Shown: positions 1 to 13,839, numbered from the stretch's first letter. The stretch: DNA of 64,000 nucleotides from Stercorarius parasiticus (GCA_013396915.1 VWZL01001939.1:124001-188000); one strand, 5' to 3'. Notes: a model not told the origin generated them from the sequence alone. Translations and numbers: made by a program.

Positions 1-32
1 TCTATAGCAGAGGTAAAACTCACTTTCATGTA

Positions 33-225
33 TCACAGAGTAATAGAATGTTTTGTGTTGGAAGGGACCTTTAAAGGTTATCCAGTCCAAACCCACCTGC
101 AGTGAGCAGGGACACCTCCCACTAGATCGTGTTGCTCAGAGCCCCGTCCAACCTGACCTTGAATGTTTCCAGGGATGGGTCATCTACCACCTCTCTGGGA
201 CACCTGTTCCAGTATTTCACCACCC
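33..225 (-). mobile_element. CR1 LINE, 3'-end fragment
   Basis: The plus strand reads as the reverse complement of a CR1 3' end. A decayed octamer tail (near 33-50) is followed by the conserved stretch about a labelled 'tggaagggacc' core, 'cagggacacctcccactaga' and the 'ccagggatggg' segment, and it fades out near 225. The element is therefore sense on the minus strand and is severely 5'-truncated, as most avian CR1 copies are. It belongs to the same 3'-end group as the copies at 53-54 kb and 60-63 kb. Only the extreme C-terminal tail of ORF2 and the 3' UTR could be represented, and no reading frame survives. The right boundary is approximate. Confidence 0.9.
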
Positions 226-3200
226 ATGTATCTGCAGGAACTGGAGGAAGTCAGATATATAAAAATCTTAATGTAAACCTGGCTCGTTAACAGCAAGGAA
301 ACAATTACAGTGGCAGAAAACCTATAGAAAGAGTGGGGGAAGTGGCTTAGATATGGAGTTGGAGGCCATGCATTATGCACGTGGATTTGCCTCTATTTGT
401 GGAATGGTTGTATCTGGGAAAACATCTGTAAACAGCATATAATTCTCAGGAAACATGAGATAATTTGGGAGGTATAAGTGATTGGTGTATGGATCTTTTA
501 GACAAAAAGCACAATCTGGTATCACTTTCTAAAAATTAAAAATTTAGGACCACGCATTTTGGAGAAAAGGGTATCCTTATTCAATCAGATTGAATGATAA
601 GAAGCATAATTGCATCAGTGCATGATCTAGGCCTTTCTGATTTTGTTTGCCTGCCCCTGATTGACAAAAAAAAAAGTCATTCTAACCAGGGAAAAAGGAA
701 GACATGAGGATTTTTTTTCGCTTTTTACCGAGGATTTCAGAAGAGGTGCTTAAAAAGAAAAAAAAAAGTAAAATCCAGTTATTTTCACTTTGTTTCTTTA
801 TTACCATGAAGATATTTCCCCCCTTCTTTTTCTGGGTCTAGTAAGACGTCAGTGTGACTGTTTTTGCTACATATCTGAGGGATAAATATGTGTTGCATTG
901 AAAATCAGATTATAAATCTTTTTCAAGAGCGGGAAAATAAATGACAACCTAGGGTTTACAACAGCTGCTGTAGTTGAATAAACCATGAACTTTGTATTAT
1001 CAGGTGAATATCTCTGCTGAGACTTTAGGCACATCTCAAAGCTGTAGGATATTAAAAAATAATGTTTTTTATTAACCATGGTATCCTACTGAATAAATTA
1101 AAAAGTAACTTTTGATGCATGGTGTATAAGAGTTTTTACTGTGCTTTAACATGCACCATGTATTTCTCACAGATTGACCGGGTTAGTTGCTACCTGGTTA
1201 CCACACATTTCAGGTTAATATGCAGCATTTGTCCTATTAAAAATGAGAACTTAAATCCTCATTAGAGAACACTGTTTCTGCTTTTTTATTTTTCCCCTGA
1301 AAGCGCAGACGCTGGTTTATCTGTAGATTTTTCATAATTGTGATGCACAGATAATGGGGAGGCTTGTGCAAAAAGTTTTGTTGAGTTGCTGAGAACACAG
1401 CAGAGATATTGATGATACGTCTTCCATGCTTATCACAGAATGTGGGAATGGTAGTAAAGAGCATAGGGAAAGTATGTTGTATATGTTTTTATGCTGGGGA
1501 AGGTAGACTTCGACTACAAAGTGAAACGGTTATACAAGACAACTAAGTTAAAATGTTGTAGGGGTTTGTTAGCTCTTGACTATCCTTCCAAAGACAGTTA
1601 ATTATCTGCTGTTAATTATCCAAAGCAATAAAAATTATTTGGAGGGACACATCCCAGAAATGAAAGAACAAAATATAAAAATTCACAGAAAGAAGGGAAA
1701 TGCACCTTTGCTATAAAGCACAGGTACAGTTTGCAGGTCTTTGGACTAGCTTTCACTTCTCATCACCGTAATCTTAACATTCCTAATAGTATCATACTAC
1801 AGCCTCAAGTCATTGTAAGTATTGAATAATTTGCTTTAATACTTCACTTAGATTAGAAAAAAAAAAAAAGGTATGAGCAGCATCGTGGACACACTTACGT
1901 GAATCTCTTAAACAGCCAACAAATTTATTCTGTGAGAGAGACCTGTGGATAAAACATGTAATTAACCACAAACATTCTTTCAGTTCTTTCAGGAAGAAGT
2001 GGCAGAAGTGTCAAACAGGGACTAGTGTCAACTACTCTTGGGATCCGCAAATGGATGAATATTGCATTTTTCAACACTCTGGTAGATTAAGTACATTTTT
2101 CAACAGCCTTATGAGTTACTATGTAACCTGCGAGGCACAGGTGAGGGTCTGTGCATATTTTTAGAAGTACTTTGAGATTCCTGTGTAGTGTATGCGTTTT
2201 TTCTGTATTTACTTGATAGGTCATACACTTTCTGTTTCTCAGTTTTATACAGAGAGTACTTATTGAAGTGTGGCATATTGGTGTTATATATGCTGTTATA
2301 TTTTCAGTGAAACCACAGTAGCCATAGTTTCAACAAGAAAAACCCTAGATGTAAAGGCAATTTCTCTGTAGTTCTATCATGAAGTTTGTGCAGTTTCTGG
2401 ATTACTAGGGCCCTGAAACTGGTTCTGTACAAAACATTAATTTCTTTAAGATAAGTACATGTTGTGAAATCTTTCCTATAGTGTACTGCATAGCACAAGG
2501 AAGAACATACTTAATTTTTGATTTTGAAAGATATATTTCTATGATTAACTGACAAAGTACCTTTCCATATTAAGTCTTTGCCAGATAACTAGGATAGAAA
2601 AAACTAGCTAACAGATTTTTTTTTTTCCCCATGAACGTGTCCACAGCCACTCAGTTTTAGAAATAAGTAATATGTTTTGGTTTTCTGTCATAATCTTCTC
2701 ACTCTCATTAATTTCATGCTGTTACCAATTGATGTCTCTTTCTTCTATCTGGCAAAATGGTGCCTAGAAGTTTGGGTTTTCAACCCAGTTTTCAGACTCA
2801 ATTTAATTTTTGAAGTAAAAACATTGGTAGGCCTACTCAAGTGAGGAGAGTTCTTAGTGCTGAAGGAAACAAGAACAGTTCAATTGAATCTTTCAGTTTT
2901 TATCACAAGCACAGTCCAGTTGCCTCTCATTCAGTTATAACATATACTATCCAATTAAGCCACTTGAAAATTAGCTGTTTCTTCTACATTGCCCATATTG
3001 CACAGTCCAACAGTCTACAAGTTAGGTCCATTCCTTGGAACAATTTGTGACAAAGGGAACCCACTGTTATGCTGACCCTTCAGAATTATTTATCTGTTCC
3101 CGCATGTTGCTTGACCCAATTTAAATCTTCCTCCCTACAAAAATGTCACCCCCTCAGCTGGGTTCATTGCAGGTCTGATCACACACGTTCACAACAAAGT

Positions 3201-6034
3201 AATTGGAAGTAGAACAGGGAATAGGAAGACCAGAGAAGCAAAAAGCCTGTCCAAATCCTGCCTGGTAGCTGTCCCCTCCGCCTAAGGGATCTGCCTCAGA
3301 CTGTGCCATTGACACAGTGTCAGGTGTCCAATGTGTGGAGCCACTTCCTCCCTACACCTTTTGTTTTAACTATTTATTGTTTTCTTAAGCCACCAGAGGC
3401 ATGACTAATCATGTAGCCTCAGTCCAAGCTCTTGGGCTTTCCCCACATCTAAGGCCAATTAGCAGTTGTCACCAGATTTCCTGTCACCCCCTTGGTCTTC
3501 TATTTCAAATGTGTTATACCAAGTGTGAAATCATCATATAACATTTGACTGTTGCTGCTTTGTTTCCAAAGGATTTGGAAACAGTCAGTTAAACATCATG
3601 ACAAATGTTAAAGTAAGAACAAGAGGAAAAAATAGAGATCTGTAATAGTGAGAAAAGTAAGCTTTTTTTAAACAGCCTTCCAGATACACTGGTGGAAGGA
3701 CAAAGAAATGGGAAAGTTAGCAGCTTTAAATATGAAGTAGACTATGTTATGGAATTGGCCATATAATGTACTGTCTGCAGGAAAATAACTATGAATCCTG
3801 TAAATTCCTTTTAATTCTATACTCTGTTGTTTGATGTAGTTTTATTAAGACTCATCAAGAATTCAGCTCCTTCTAGAGACTCTCATGTCCTCCCCATGCA
3901 AACTCATATGCAAATACTCTGAACCCATAGTTTATTTTCCTTTATATATAACTTACTAATATTTATGCAGACTGAACATAGTGTTTGTTTGACAGATTGC
4001 CTATCCTGCAGCAAAATATGTAGGTTTTATGGAACTACAGCACAAGTCTCATTCTAGCATCACACTTTAGCCAGCCTTGGCACTTCCTTGGATCTCTGTG
4101 GGTTTTCCTTCAGCAGAGCGACAGTTTCTCTATTTCATAATTCAGTGTAAAATAGAATAGATCTCAAAACTGTTACTACTCCTGCTTTCCGTGGAACATG
4201 GACATTCTTTATTGTATGCTGCCCTATCATCTCTTTTTGAAGAGTCCTCATTTTATCTGTTGCCTCACTTCTATTGTGTAATATTTGCTTGTGGAATTTT
4301 TTATTTTTATTTTTTTGGTAAAAAAGTCTCAACTATTGAAAGATATATATTTTTAGATTTAAGAAAAGATGTATTTTCTTTCTCCACGTACACTTTTTCT
4401 GTGTGAAGAAAATGCTATGTAGGAAAACAAAAGGTAGAATTTGCTTTGAAAAACGTAAGATGTAAGGAAAGTAGAACCTCTTCCTAGACGTGAGATTATA
4501 TAATAACTTCTGGTTAGCAAAGACTGACATTTAGTCAAAGTTCCCAATCCTTCTCAAATTCGTTTGCAGTCTCATTAAAAGTACATGAATTTATGAATCT
4601 CATCAAACAAGAGAAATAACAGGAAACACTTGGTAACTAAAACAGGAAAACCAATGCAGGTTATAAAGTATTTAACTTCTTTAGTACTGACTCAGTTAAG
4701 TTTTTCAGCAACTTGCCCCACTGAGTAGCAGAGGAGCAACAGATTGTTATTCACGGGGGGCGACAGCACTGATTATGTTCATCCTTATCCTTTCCCTGAC
4801 AGGAATTGTCAAAAGTAGATAGTGAAGGATTAGTGCAGACTCAGGCTACTTAACAAGCCTTGTAGAAAAGTAAACAAGGAGGGAAGCAAGAAGATGCATG
4901 TTTCCAGTCACAGTTAATCCCCCAGGTTTTAAGTCCCTGCTGAAGTTGCTCATCAGTTTATGTGCAAATGGTTTGTAGAAATTCAGGCACAGAACACAAT
5001 GATTCTTTTGCTAGATATATTGACTGGAGGAACTCCTTATTGTAAACTTTCCAACTTAATAAAACACTCCTAGAAAATGGTTTGAACTGTTGAGAAAGTA
5101 ATACAAGGCTGATTTTATTTGCCATGCAAACAATGGTTTGTGAAATAGCACGCTATTTAGACTTGCTGGAAAAAGGATTCCTCTATTACAGACTGTAATA
5201 GACATTTTACTTTCACATTGCTTTCTGAATGTACCCACAGAATTTGTGAAAGAAGGATATTCTTACTACCACGTCACGCAGAATTCTATTGGTTTCTATC
5301 CCATTTTCTGCACCGTTTTCATAATGGGAAAATCCAGCATAAAGAGGTTTATTAAGAATAGCTCTTGGCTGAGCTGTCCTGTGAAAAAGCCCATTTCTCT
5401 CTATTAATTTACCCCAATTAGTGGATTGAAATTAGGAGACCTGAATGAGAAAATATTTTTTTAAATGGTCGGCAATACTTTTAAGTGAAGAGGTACAAGC
5501 AGAGTATCACATAGGCTCCTTAGAGAATGAGGGGTCAAATATGACTTCTATCAAGGTACAATGAGAAACTTCCATCCTTTGTTGTTCAATTCCTGCTTTC
5601 GAGTTCAACCTTGTACATTTTAAATTCAAGTTTAAACTTTATGACCATTAGAGAATAAAGAGATTATCACAAAAGGATGCATACAGAAAAACTCTTTTGG
5701 TTTACCTCTTCTACAATGAGATTTTAAATTCCATTCAAAGACCCTTAAATTAGTGATAACTCAAATTTATCACTGTAAACTGGAAATGGGATCATAGATT
5801 TAACTGAAGGGTGGAAGGGCATGGCTTTCATAACACACATCAGTGCATTTACATTTGTATCAGTATACTGTTAAACAACATAAGGGCAGTAAACCATTGC
5901 TACAATGACACTCCTCTCTAATGCAGAGATTCTTTTCATTGTAATATATCCTTGGTTATTTTTAATACAAACCACTAGTCATATTTTTATGTGCTAATGC
6001 ACACCACACTAGTCAAGACATAAATTGTACTTTG
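226..6034. other. Gene-free stretch, no recognised element
   Basis: AT-rich sequence with many short A and T homopolymer runs, for example near 670, 760, 1860 and 2615. I see no coding exon: open frames are below about 75 codons and lack recognisable motifs. Positions 3060-3500 are locally more GC-rich and pyrimidine-rich and could be an old unrecognised repeat, but I found no termini or target duplication. Confidence 0.6.
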
Positions 6035-6160
6035 TTTCACCTGTTCAGTAGATGTATTGTGTTCATTAAATGTACTGTGCATTTCACCTGTTCAGTACAA
6101 GTACTGTGTGCATTAAATGTATTGTGTATTTCAGCTCTTCAGTAAATGTATTTTGAATAC
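6035..6160. repeat. 47-bp minisatellite, about 2.7 copies
   Basis: Three successive units begin at 6035, 6082 and 6129, each starting 'tttca' and containing 'ttcagta' and 'gtattgtg' or close variants. The period is exactly 47 bp between unit starts. Units one and two are the more similar pair; unit three has diverged and breaks off near 6160. The array is not within any recognised mobile element. Confidence 0.8.
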
Positions 6161-9100
6161 ATTCATAGAAATCAGCATCTGTTTGCAAACAAATTCCTAA
6201 GAGAACAAATAGACAAAATGATCAAATAGCTTATTTGTAGGAATAATACCACTGGTGCAACTGTAGTTTTTTTAATCTTTTTTATAACTTTTTAAAAATA
6301 GTTTAAAGAATTATCATGCAAATATTAATAAAATGCTGACATTGAAATTTATCATTGAATATGCAACAACTGCTTTTATTTTTCAAATTAAAATAAATAA
6401 TACTTTATAATATGCAATGTAGTACTCAAATTTAAAATTTATTTTAGTTATTATTATGGTCTAGGAAGTGTTCTTTGATTCTGGGGCCAACTGACATGGT
6501 GTAGCCAATACCCAGTCAGCTCACCTATATACATCATGCTTACATTTTCCTTCCCTTCCCAAATAGGGGAGGGCACTCAATTTGAATGTTAGGATTAGTT
6601 CTAACAGATAACCCCAAACCTTCCCATGTAATAATCTGGAAAATGCTAGTCTGCACAGGCTGAAAATATGCTATGGCCTATATTAATAGTCAAAAGTGTG
6701 TAAAATTGTATGTCATTTATAAAGCCCACATCTGAGTCCTTTATATTTTACTGGTGTACACTTAGCCTTCCTGAGAAGCTTCAAAAAAATAAGTAAAAAA
6801 AATTCCTCCTCCCAGAAGAAGGAGAGAAAAATATGACAAATCTTAAATACGAGAAGGTTTTACAGTATCCCATGGTAAGTAAAGAAACAATACTATAGCC
6901 AATTTAGTTTATAGGGTGACAGAAAGTAATATTATTCAATTCAGGGTGCGTTTTAGTCATAGACCTTCCACATGCTTGGGACATGGACAGTATAACTTCT
7001 AGTATCTGACTTTCAATTATATTAATGAAAGTATGAAAAATAATATGCTTGTGTTATGTTAATTGTGTTGTGAATAATCAGAAAAAAAGAAAGGAAAAAA
7101 ACCCAAACCAACTCATGTTACATAGAGATATACTTAATGAATGATGTATAAATGATTTGGTGTCTATCAAGCACAACCACTAAGTTCAGAAATTGGCAAG
7201 AACACAAGACAAACATGTGCTTTCAGGCTATCTAGTGCTATCTAGTTACCAAATTGCTTCTATCCTGTACTTAAGTGATTGAAAATTATTTCCTTTTAAC
7301 GTTGCTAAAATAGAATTTTGTGCCCTGATGTATCTCACATTGTATATTATATTAAGCTTTTGATCCTTTCTTTGATGATGACTAATGTGGCAATGTTCAC
7401 CCTTTCACATCATGAGACTTTAAGATGGAGAAGAGAGAAAGGAGGGGCTAATTCACAGTAGCAAAGCTACTCCCAACAGCTGAGTGATAAAGTGTTTCAA
7501 CAGAATAGTTCAAAAGTCACATTGAAGTAATTTTTCATTGCATGTTTTATGCTCTGTAACCTATCAACAAAAAAAAGCTATAAATCTTTAAGCCCATATA
7601 TGATAAATTGCCTTCAAGATACATACTTCATCACTGAAGCCAAATCAACTTTGAACTGTTAATACATTTCTAAATTAAGTAATACAAGCCTTCAGGACAC
7701 ATGCAGACCAACTAACTCAAAACTAAGCAGAAACAAAAATTTAAAGACAATGATTATGTCTGGAATTCTGACCTTATAATGCATTGTGCCTTCCCAGCAC
7801 AGTATCCATTGCTTTTTATCCTAACTTTGAAGAAGTTTTGTTTCCTCTTTAGAAACCAAAAACAAGCTGAGCCCCACAGCAAAAAAACTCATTTCAAGAT
7901 TAACATAAAAGCAGAGAGATAGCAAAGAAAGCATCAAATAAATATCACTTTTTTCAAAAATTTCAGATTAAAAAGTAGAGCCAGATGAGATGCTACTTAA
8001 AAATGGTTATTTTAAATACTATTCTAAATGACTAAGGTATCTGAGGAATCCACATGGAGCTGACAGAGGTGACATGGACCTATAGGAGACACCACACCTT
8101 TCCAGAGTAGCAGCTAGCTAGGCAGACAAGTACATGAAGACCTTTGGACAGCTATGTTGAAAAACTCCGGTTAGATGACAGAACCACTCCGGTTGCGTCC
8201 TTTGGGCCCAACGTCATGGTGGACACTGTAAACCTTGGAAGTACCAGAGGAACCTCTGCAAGGCAGAGTTCTCAGAGAAGCAAAGTGCCTATTGAAACCC
8301 TAACAAGGGGAACAGCACTTAACTGCTCCTAACCCCTCTTATAACTTCAGAAGGGTCCCTCCCTCTGAAAGAGGGACCTGGGCTCTGTCTTTGGAACCAT
8401 TAGTGTCCCAAGGGATAATGCTAGAAGTAATTTTGTTGATAAAAACATAGAAATGAACCTGGTGGCATTCCTTATGTCCTGAGTTTTACACATATAAATG
8501 TTGGTCAGGGGCTGTCTGCTGATTAATATCAGACATAATTAAAAAGTTCATGTAGTGCTTTTGTAGGTTGACAGATTGGCAGTATTCATGGCTGTAGTCC
8601 TCCCTGTATTTACAGAATAATACAAAGAGGAAATAGTATTGCGAGTTGCTTAACAGAAAGATATCTCAGGGCTAAAACTGGCTGTAAGGGTACGCTTAAT
8701 CCCTCCGATGAAATTGATAGTTTTACTTCTTGTGGAGCACTTGCACTACAGGAATTAAATTTCAGCCACTGGTTTGTTTCACACAGATCACTGAACAGCA
8801 AGAAGGCCATTTGAAAACAAATTATTCTACATTCCAGGACCAGTCCCTTGAGCTAACTGAGCTTTTGTATTAGAATGAAGAGAAAACCATGGAGTGGAAA
8901 GAAATATTTAAAAGGATATGAAGGGCATAGCTTGGATACCCTGTAATATTGGAGAATGGTGTCCCAGGTGAGACGGTAAAACCTGAATCTGTGCTGGAGA
9001 AGTAACGAGTGACTACTTCCAATAAGCTGTGAAGCTATGTGTGTAAATGAAAAATAACATCTTAATCTTCCTACCAAACTAGTTACAACACATATACTCA

Positions 9101-9944
9101 AAGTGCTAGAGCCCATACAGTAAGTAGGACAGAATTGGATTTAAAAAACAAACAAGCAAGCAAACAAGCAAAATCCCCAAAAAACTAAATAAATATTTTA
9201 TATTGTATTTATTTATATTTATTCTTTTCAGGGTTCAGTTAAGGATCATTTTATATCCTACTCATTGTAGACCAGTTGGAGTCAACTGCATTCAACTCCT
9301 AGCCCAGTCTCTGGCTTTGTCCCTTACGCCATAATTTTCTTGGCTAGTATAAAAGCAGCTACATCCTCTACAAATTCACAGGCGCAAGGATTTCTCCTGT
9401 GCCTTACTATATGATCGTTATGGTTGTTTTGAATGAATGAAGCAACAGAAACCAAAGAAGATCCACATTCTGTAGCCTTCCCTTTGGGAAGGGGTTGCCC
9501 ATTTTGAGAAAGATATAAATGAGTTTCCTTCCCTGATGCCTTCCAATGTTATTTTTAGATCATGGCTTTGTCCATTCAGAATTGATATGCTCATATTCAG
9601 AAGATGCTGCTATGCCATCCTTTCATGGAAATCTATTCTCATCCTGCTTCTCATCTAACACTTTCAAATGATGAGTCTGTGCAGAGGTTCTGTGTCAATG
9701 ATTAAGGGCACAGGCCATAAGCAGTCTAGTGCTGAGCAAGATTAATTTCAGAAGTGAAAACAATAACTCTTTTTGACCCTATAGAAGACATTTTACTTGT
9801 GTTGATTCAATTATCAGTTCCCAATGGAATATAATTATTTTGATGACATGTCTAAGAAATGTAGTCTCAGGCATATAGAATTCTCTGGCCTGGTACTTCT
9901 TGAATATAGTATTCTAATGATATACATGTAATTATCTAAGTTTG
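6161..9944. other. Gene-free stretch with minor simple repeats
   Basis: Mostly AT-rich single-copy-looking sequence. It contains a CAAG/CAAA simple repeat (9147-9173). A locally CpG-bearing, more balanced segment lies at about 8040-8420 and contains a 62-codon open frame (8144-8332) that I do not recognise. No splice-flanked exon, RNA gene or recognised transposon was seen. Confidence 0.55.
9147..9173. repeat. CAAG/CAAA tetranucleotide microsatellite
   Basis: An imperfect run of alternating CAAA and CAAG units of about 27 bp, followed by A-rich sequence. It is a simple sequence repeat with no attached element. Confidence 0.8.
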
Positions 9945-10531
9945 TGTTGCAGTTTGGGCTGGGTTGGTCAAAGACAAGGCAACAGATGCTCTCCACCACC
10001 TCTTACTCCAAGGAGAGGAAGAAGTATAAAGAGATTTATGAATTCAGAAAAAATCCAAGCTACTTTAATGAAATATTAATAATAAATTAAAAAAGGAAAT
10101 AACAAAAAAGATACAATACATACAAATATGTACAAAACCATAGCAAAAGCCCAAGGGGATATTACCAGCAGGCACTGGGAAAGTTCAAAGCTGGACTCAG
10201 TGACAAATCAGAACTGGAACACACTGACCAGGATCAAAGGCAGATGAGCTGACAGAGTCCTCCTCTAACATGAGCCACTGAAGAAAGAGAGCCACTGAAG
10301 AAGAGCCAACCTGGCCCCTTTGATTCCTCAGCTTTTATACTGAGCATGGCAGATGGGATGGAATACCCTATTGGTCAGTTTGTGTCACCTGTCCACTTTT
10401 CCCCACAGGAGCAACCCCTCCATGGGGTAAGCAATGAAGTCAGCTGACTCTGGTTGCCACAGCAACAAGTAAGAGCAAGAGCCTCTCTCACTGAACAGAA
10501 AGTTGTCTCTGCTCCACCCCAAACCAGGACA
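9945..10531 (-). mobile_element. Solo LTR of an avian endogenous retrovirus (587 bp)
   Basis: On the minus strand the block begins TGTCCTGGTTTGGGG at 10531 and ends with ...CCAAACTGCAACA at 9945, giving TG...CA termini. A minus-strand TATA box (TATAAAAGC) lies at about 10331-10339 and a variant polyadenylation signal ATTAAA at 10064-10069, in the right order for U3-R-U5. The 5-bp flanks, gtttg on the left and ttttg on the right, match at four of five bases, consistent with a decayed target duplication. No primer-binding site or internal retroviral sequence adjoins either end, so this is a solo LTR left by recombination. I recognise the overall pattern from bird ERV LTRs, but the family name is not asserted. 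Confidence 0.82.
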
Positions 10532-13214
10532 TTTTGAAAGTCCGTTTATGATGGCTGCTGAATAGTATTTTGACAAGGAAATGTTTGGTTGCAAATACTT
10601 TTTGTTGGTATTTGCATTTACATAATTAGATTCATTTACCCGTAATGTTGCAAAATACTTCTGTTTTCTTTTTACTTTTAAGGAATAATTAAAGCAGCAT
10701 GCCCCACACAAACTAAAAACAGAAAGTTACTGGTGCTTTAAAACTTTTTAAGTAATAATAATAAAAAATCAGCTCTAACATTACTTATTTCAAATGTAGT
10801 ATCTTTAGCAAACTAGCACTCTTAGGAACTGAAAGACTTCTTAATGATGTGCTGTGCCAGAAGATTTTTTTCTATTTGTGGTTTGAAAAGTACTTTCATG
10901 TGTAGAACCTAAAGCTGTACTAATATTAACAGTCATGGTTCCTTTAATTTCTTAAATGGTCTATTTTGGTTGAAATAATTAAATCTGTTAAATCTAAATA
11001 GAAAACCTTGATTTCCTTTCCAAATCTTTCCCAGAATCTGTTTATGAAGGAATTTCACAACTGTTAAGGTGGATAACTTTTTTTTTAGTTTCATCTGACC
11101 TTGTTCTCAGGAAAATAGAACTGACAAGAACAAAGTTGAAAGAGAAAGACATTCAGCAAAGACATATTAATGTAAATCTCCATTTTGAAAAGAACAGCAG
11201 GCATTTCTGAACACATTGTCGCCTGGCAGCTAAAATACACCAAACAACATCAATCACACAAAACAGATACACAGATAGAAATCCAGGTTATTGACATTTA
11301 GGTTAGTTTCATACAGGAGTTTCGTACAAAAAATTTTTAGAAACTCATTTTAAACATTAATTAATTGCACAAGATTTTAAAGTTTAGGTTAGCTTCATCA
11401 AATAATATGAAAACCAAAGATTTTCCAAAATCAGTTCTATAGTTCTTCTACTGGTTCTATTCTGCCTGTATATAGATCTCATAATTACTATTTATCTTAT
11501 TGAAGTACTTTCTTTTTATTTTCATTGAAATCGTGTAGTAATTTTGCAGCTATAAGTAAAGTGAGATTTTAGGTAAAATGCAATTTTAGTTAAACCTACA
11601 CACCTCTTGTAGTTTTACCTGTAGTTAAACCTACACAGAATAAGATGATCTATATTTCTGTAACTTGAAGAAATCTTGGAATCCAGTTTTAGGTGATTAG
11701 TTTAAGTAATCATCGCTTATTGGCTAACTAAAATGTTAGATATGTTCCCAAATGGGAGTGATCCATTCTACCGAAAATTACCACTAAAATTCCCTGTAAT
11801 GTCCAAGGAAGGAAGAAGGTACCTCTAAAAGCAGAGAGTAGTTGTTCCTTAGGCATCCACTCTCCACTGACTACTGGGAACATAGGTACGTCAGAATGGT
11901 CCTGTAGACATGTACAGGATGAGTTCTGAAGAGGGATGTCAAGTGGAACAATATAATAGAACAGCATAGTGGTAGCACTGCCCACCTTTCACATAATAAT
12001 CTAGTCCATTGAAACATTCCTCCTGAAAGCTGAAAAATTTGATTCTGTGCTGTTTTTAACCTGGGACTGAATCAAAGCCTTTGCTGTAACCAGGTATCAT
12101 GGAGCCAAAAAAAAAAAAAAAGAAGTCAAAACCAGTAAGGAAGAGCACGGTTATATACAGTACATAAGTTAGCTGTTTGGGTGCTCAAAGAGGTCTAAGT
12201 CTCTGTTTCACTCCTGATAATGTTTTTGCTTTTTTTTCAATATTCATCTAACGTAACATGCATTCAGGAGTGTGCTGTTGGTCACTATTCTGCTATGTGT
12301 CTTCAGGCACTCTAAAACTCATGGGGAAAACTCAGGTTTTCCCACATTGCGGATCAACATTGTTACCATGAGATTATTTTTCCAAAACCCACTCCATACA
12401 ATAGGTGTCTGCTTTCCTAAACCTGAATTTCAGTCCTGTTCTCTTCAAGAGGCAGGCGTCCATCTCCTCAGAACAAACAGGTCTGATCACGCCCCAGTGA
12501 CACAATTAGCTTTTTGGTAAAGAGGGGGAATTAACAGGGTTAGCTAACCTGGAAAGGCAGGCAGACTGAATAACTATTTGACACTAAGTGAACTTTAGGC
12601 AGACATGCCCTGACTGAACTTTCCTTTATTTATACAGAATCACATATACATCAAGAGACTGGAGAGCTTTTAGAAATGGGAGGATGTGGGGACTGGGACA
12701 TATTTTGTGAGATAGGAGAAAAGCCGCTTTACTCTGTCACCTTCCTGATCCAGAATAATAGCTGAATACTTCTTACCAGTTCTGTGCTAATATTAGTAAT
12801 GGAGATACAAAACGTTCCTGAGGTCTCTTCCATTTTGCTTTGAAAGTAGAAATAAAATTTCACCAGAATTTCATTCTCTCTTCTAATTCTGCTTTCATTA
12901 GTCATGTGTTGTAATAGGACTTACCATGATGAACTCATTTGTTTTAATGCAGATATATATAATAGACACTTCACTTTAATTGCAAATTAAATGAAATTAA
13001 TTAAATGTTAAATATCATTCCAATATAATATAGCTACTTTCTGAAAACCTGTTTGTAAAAAGCAGCAAAGAACTAATTTGCAGCACGTAGAAGAAGATAG
13101 GGGTACTAAAACTATGGCTTTGTTTATAAAAGATTTGCATATGTTGAGCTTTATTCTTTGTGAGGTGCTCCAGTAACTTCCCTGCAGTAATTCATGCTGT
13201 GTAGAACCTTGTGG
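10532..13214. other. Gene-free stretch, nothing recognised
   Basis: AT-rich sequence between two solo LTRs. A 16-bp direct repeat (tagttaaacctacaca) occurs at 11587-11602 and 11622-11637, and a run of A lies near 12107-12122. Open frames (for example 11728-11985 minus, 12272-12520 plus) are under 90 codons and unrecognised. Confidence 0.55.
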
Positions 13215-13219
13215 AAATT
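13215..13219. repeat. Target-site duplication, left copy (aaatt)
   Basis: Five bases immediately left of the LTR at 13220. They are repeated exactly at 13840-13844 immediately right of it. Five-base duplications are typical of several ERV classes. Confidence 0.75.
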
Positions 13220-13839
13220 TGTCACAGAGGCTTACAAAATCAAATTAGACTGGTGATAAACTCAAAATAAACTTTATTCTAACCAAAATTGTTTAGCAGA
13301 GTGACAACTAAAAATTAGGTTTATCAAAATTGTTCAACACTGACAACGTTAGTAAAACACAGGTTCAGTTTGTATGAGGAATTAACACTACACAACTGAC
13401 TCAAGAATTCCTAAGCTTTAGAAATGAGGATCCAAAATGTGTACAATCACTCATCTATAAGATGAGGGCTCTCAATGTTTAGGAGTTTCCTTGGGTGGCA
13501 TCCTGACCCAAGGGGAGAGTCCCCAGCTGCAGACCTGCTGCTCCAAGGAGGACCAAATTAATTTGCCCTCCGGTGGGGCTCCATTTATACCCGACTCAAA
13601 TCTGATCTGTGGTCATATATGATCATGTCATCTGGCATTGGCTGAGGGCCAATCCCTTCTGTATCCCTTGACCAGGGTGTATTCATGACCATGGTTACCA
13701 AACCAAAGTGAGTATTGGCACTCGCCTGAGGGGTGTACATGACCATAGTGTAAAGGCACGAAAAGTAAGGGTGCAAAAAGTGAAGATACAGTGGTCCTAA
13801 AGCCCATGGCCTTTAGTCAGGTTTGGTGCACCTGCCACA
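13220..13839 (-). mobile_element. Solo LTR of an endogenous retrovirus (620 bp)
   Basis: Read on the minus strand the element starts TGTGGCAGGTGC at 13839 and ends CCTCTGTGACA at 13220, with inverted TGT...ACA tips. A minus-strand TATA box (TATAAATGG) lies at 13582-13589. A canonical AATAAA lies about 310 bp downstream, at 13273-13278. Perfect 5-bp duplications flank the block. There is no internal retroviral sequence on either side, so it is a solo LTR. The U3 half is more GC-balanced than the flanks and contains short related motifs around 'catgaccat'. The 77-codon frame at 13823-14056 crosses the LTR edge and is chance. Confidence 0.88.
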
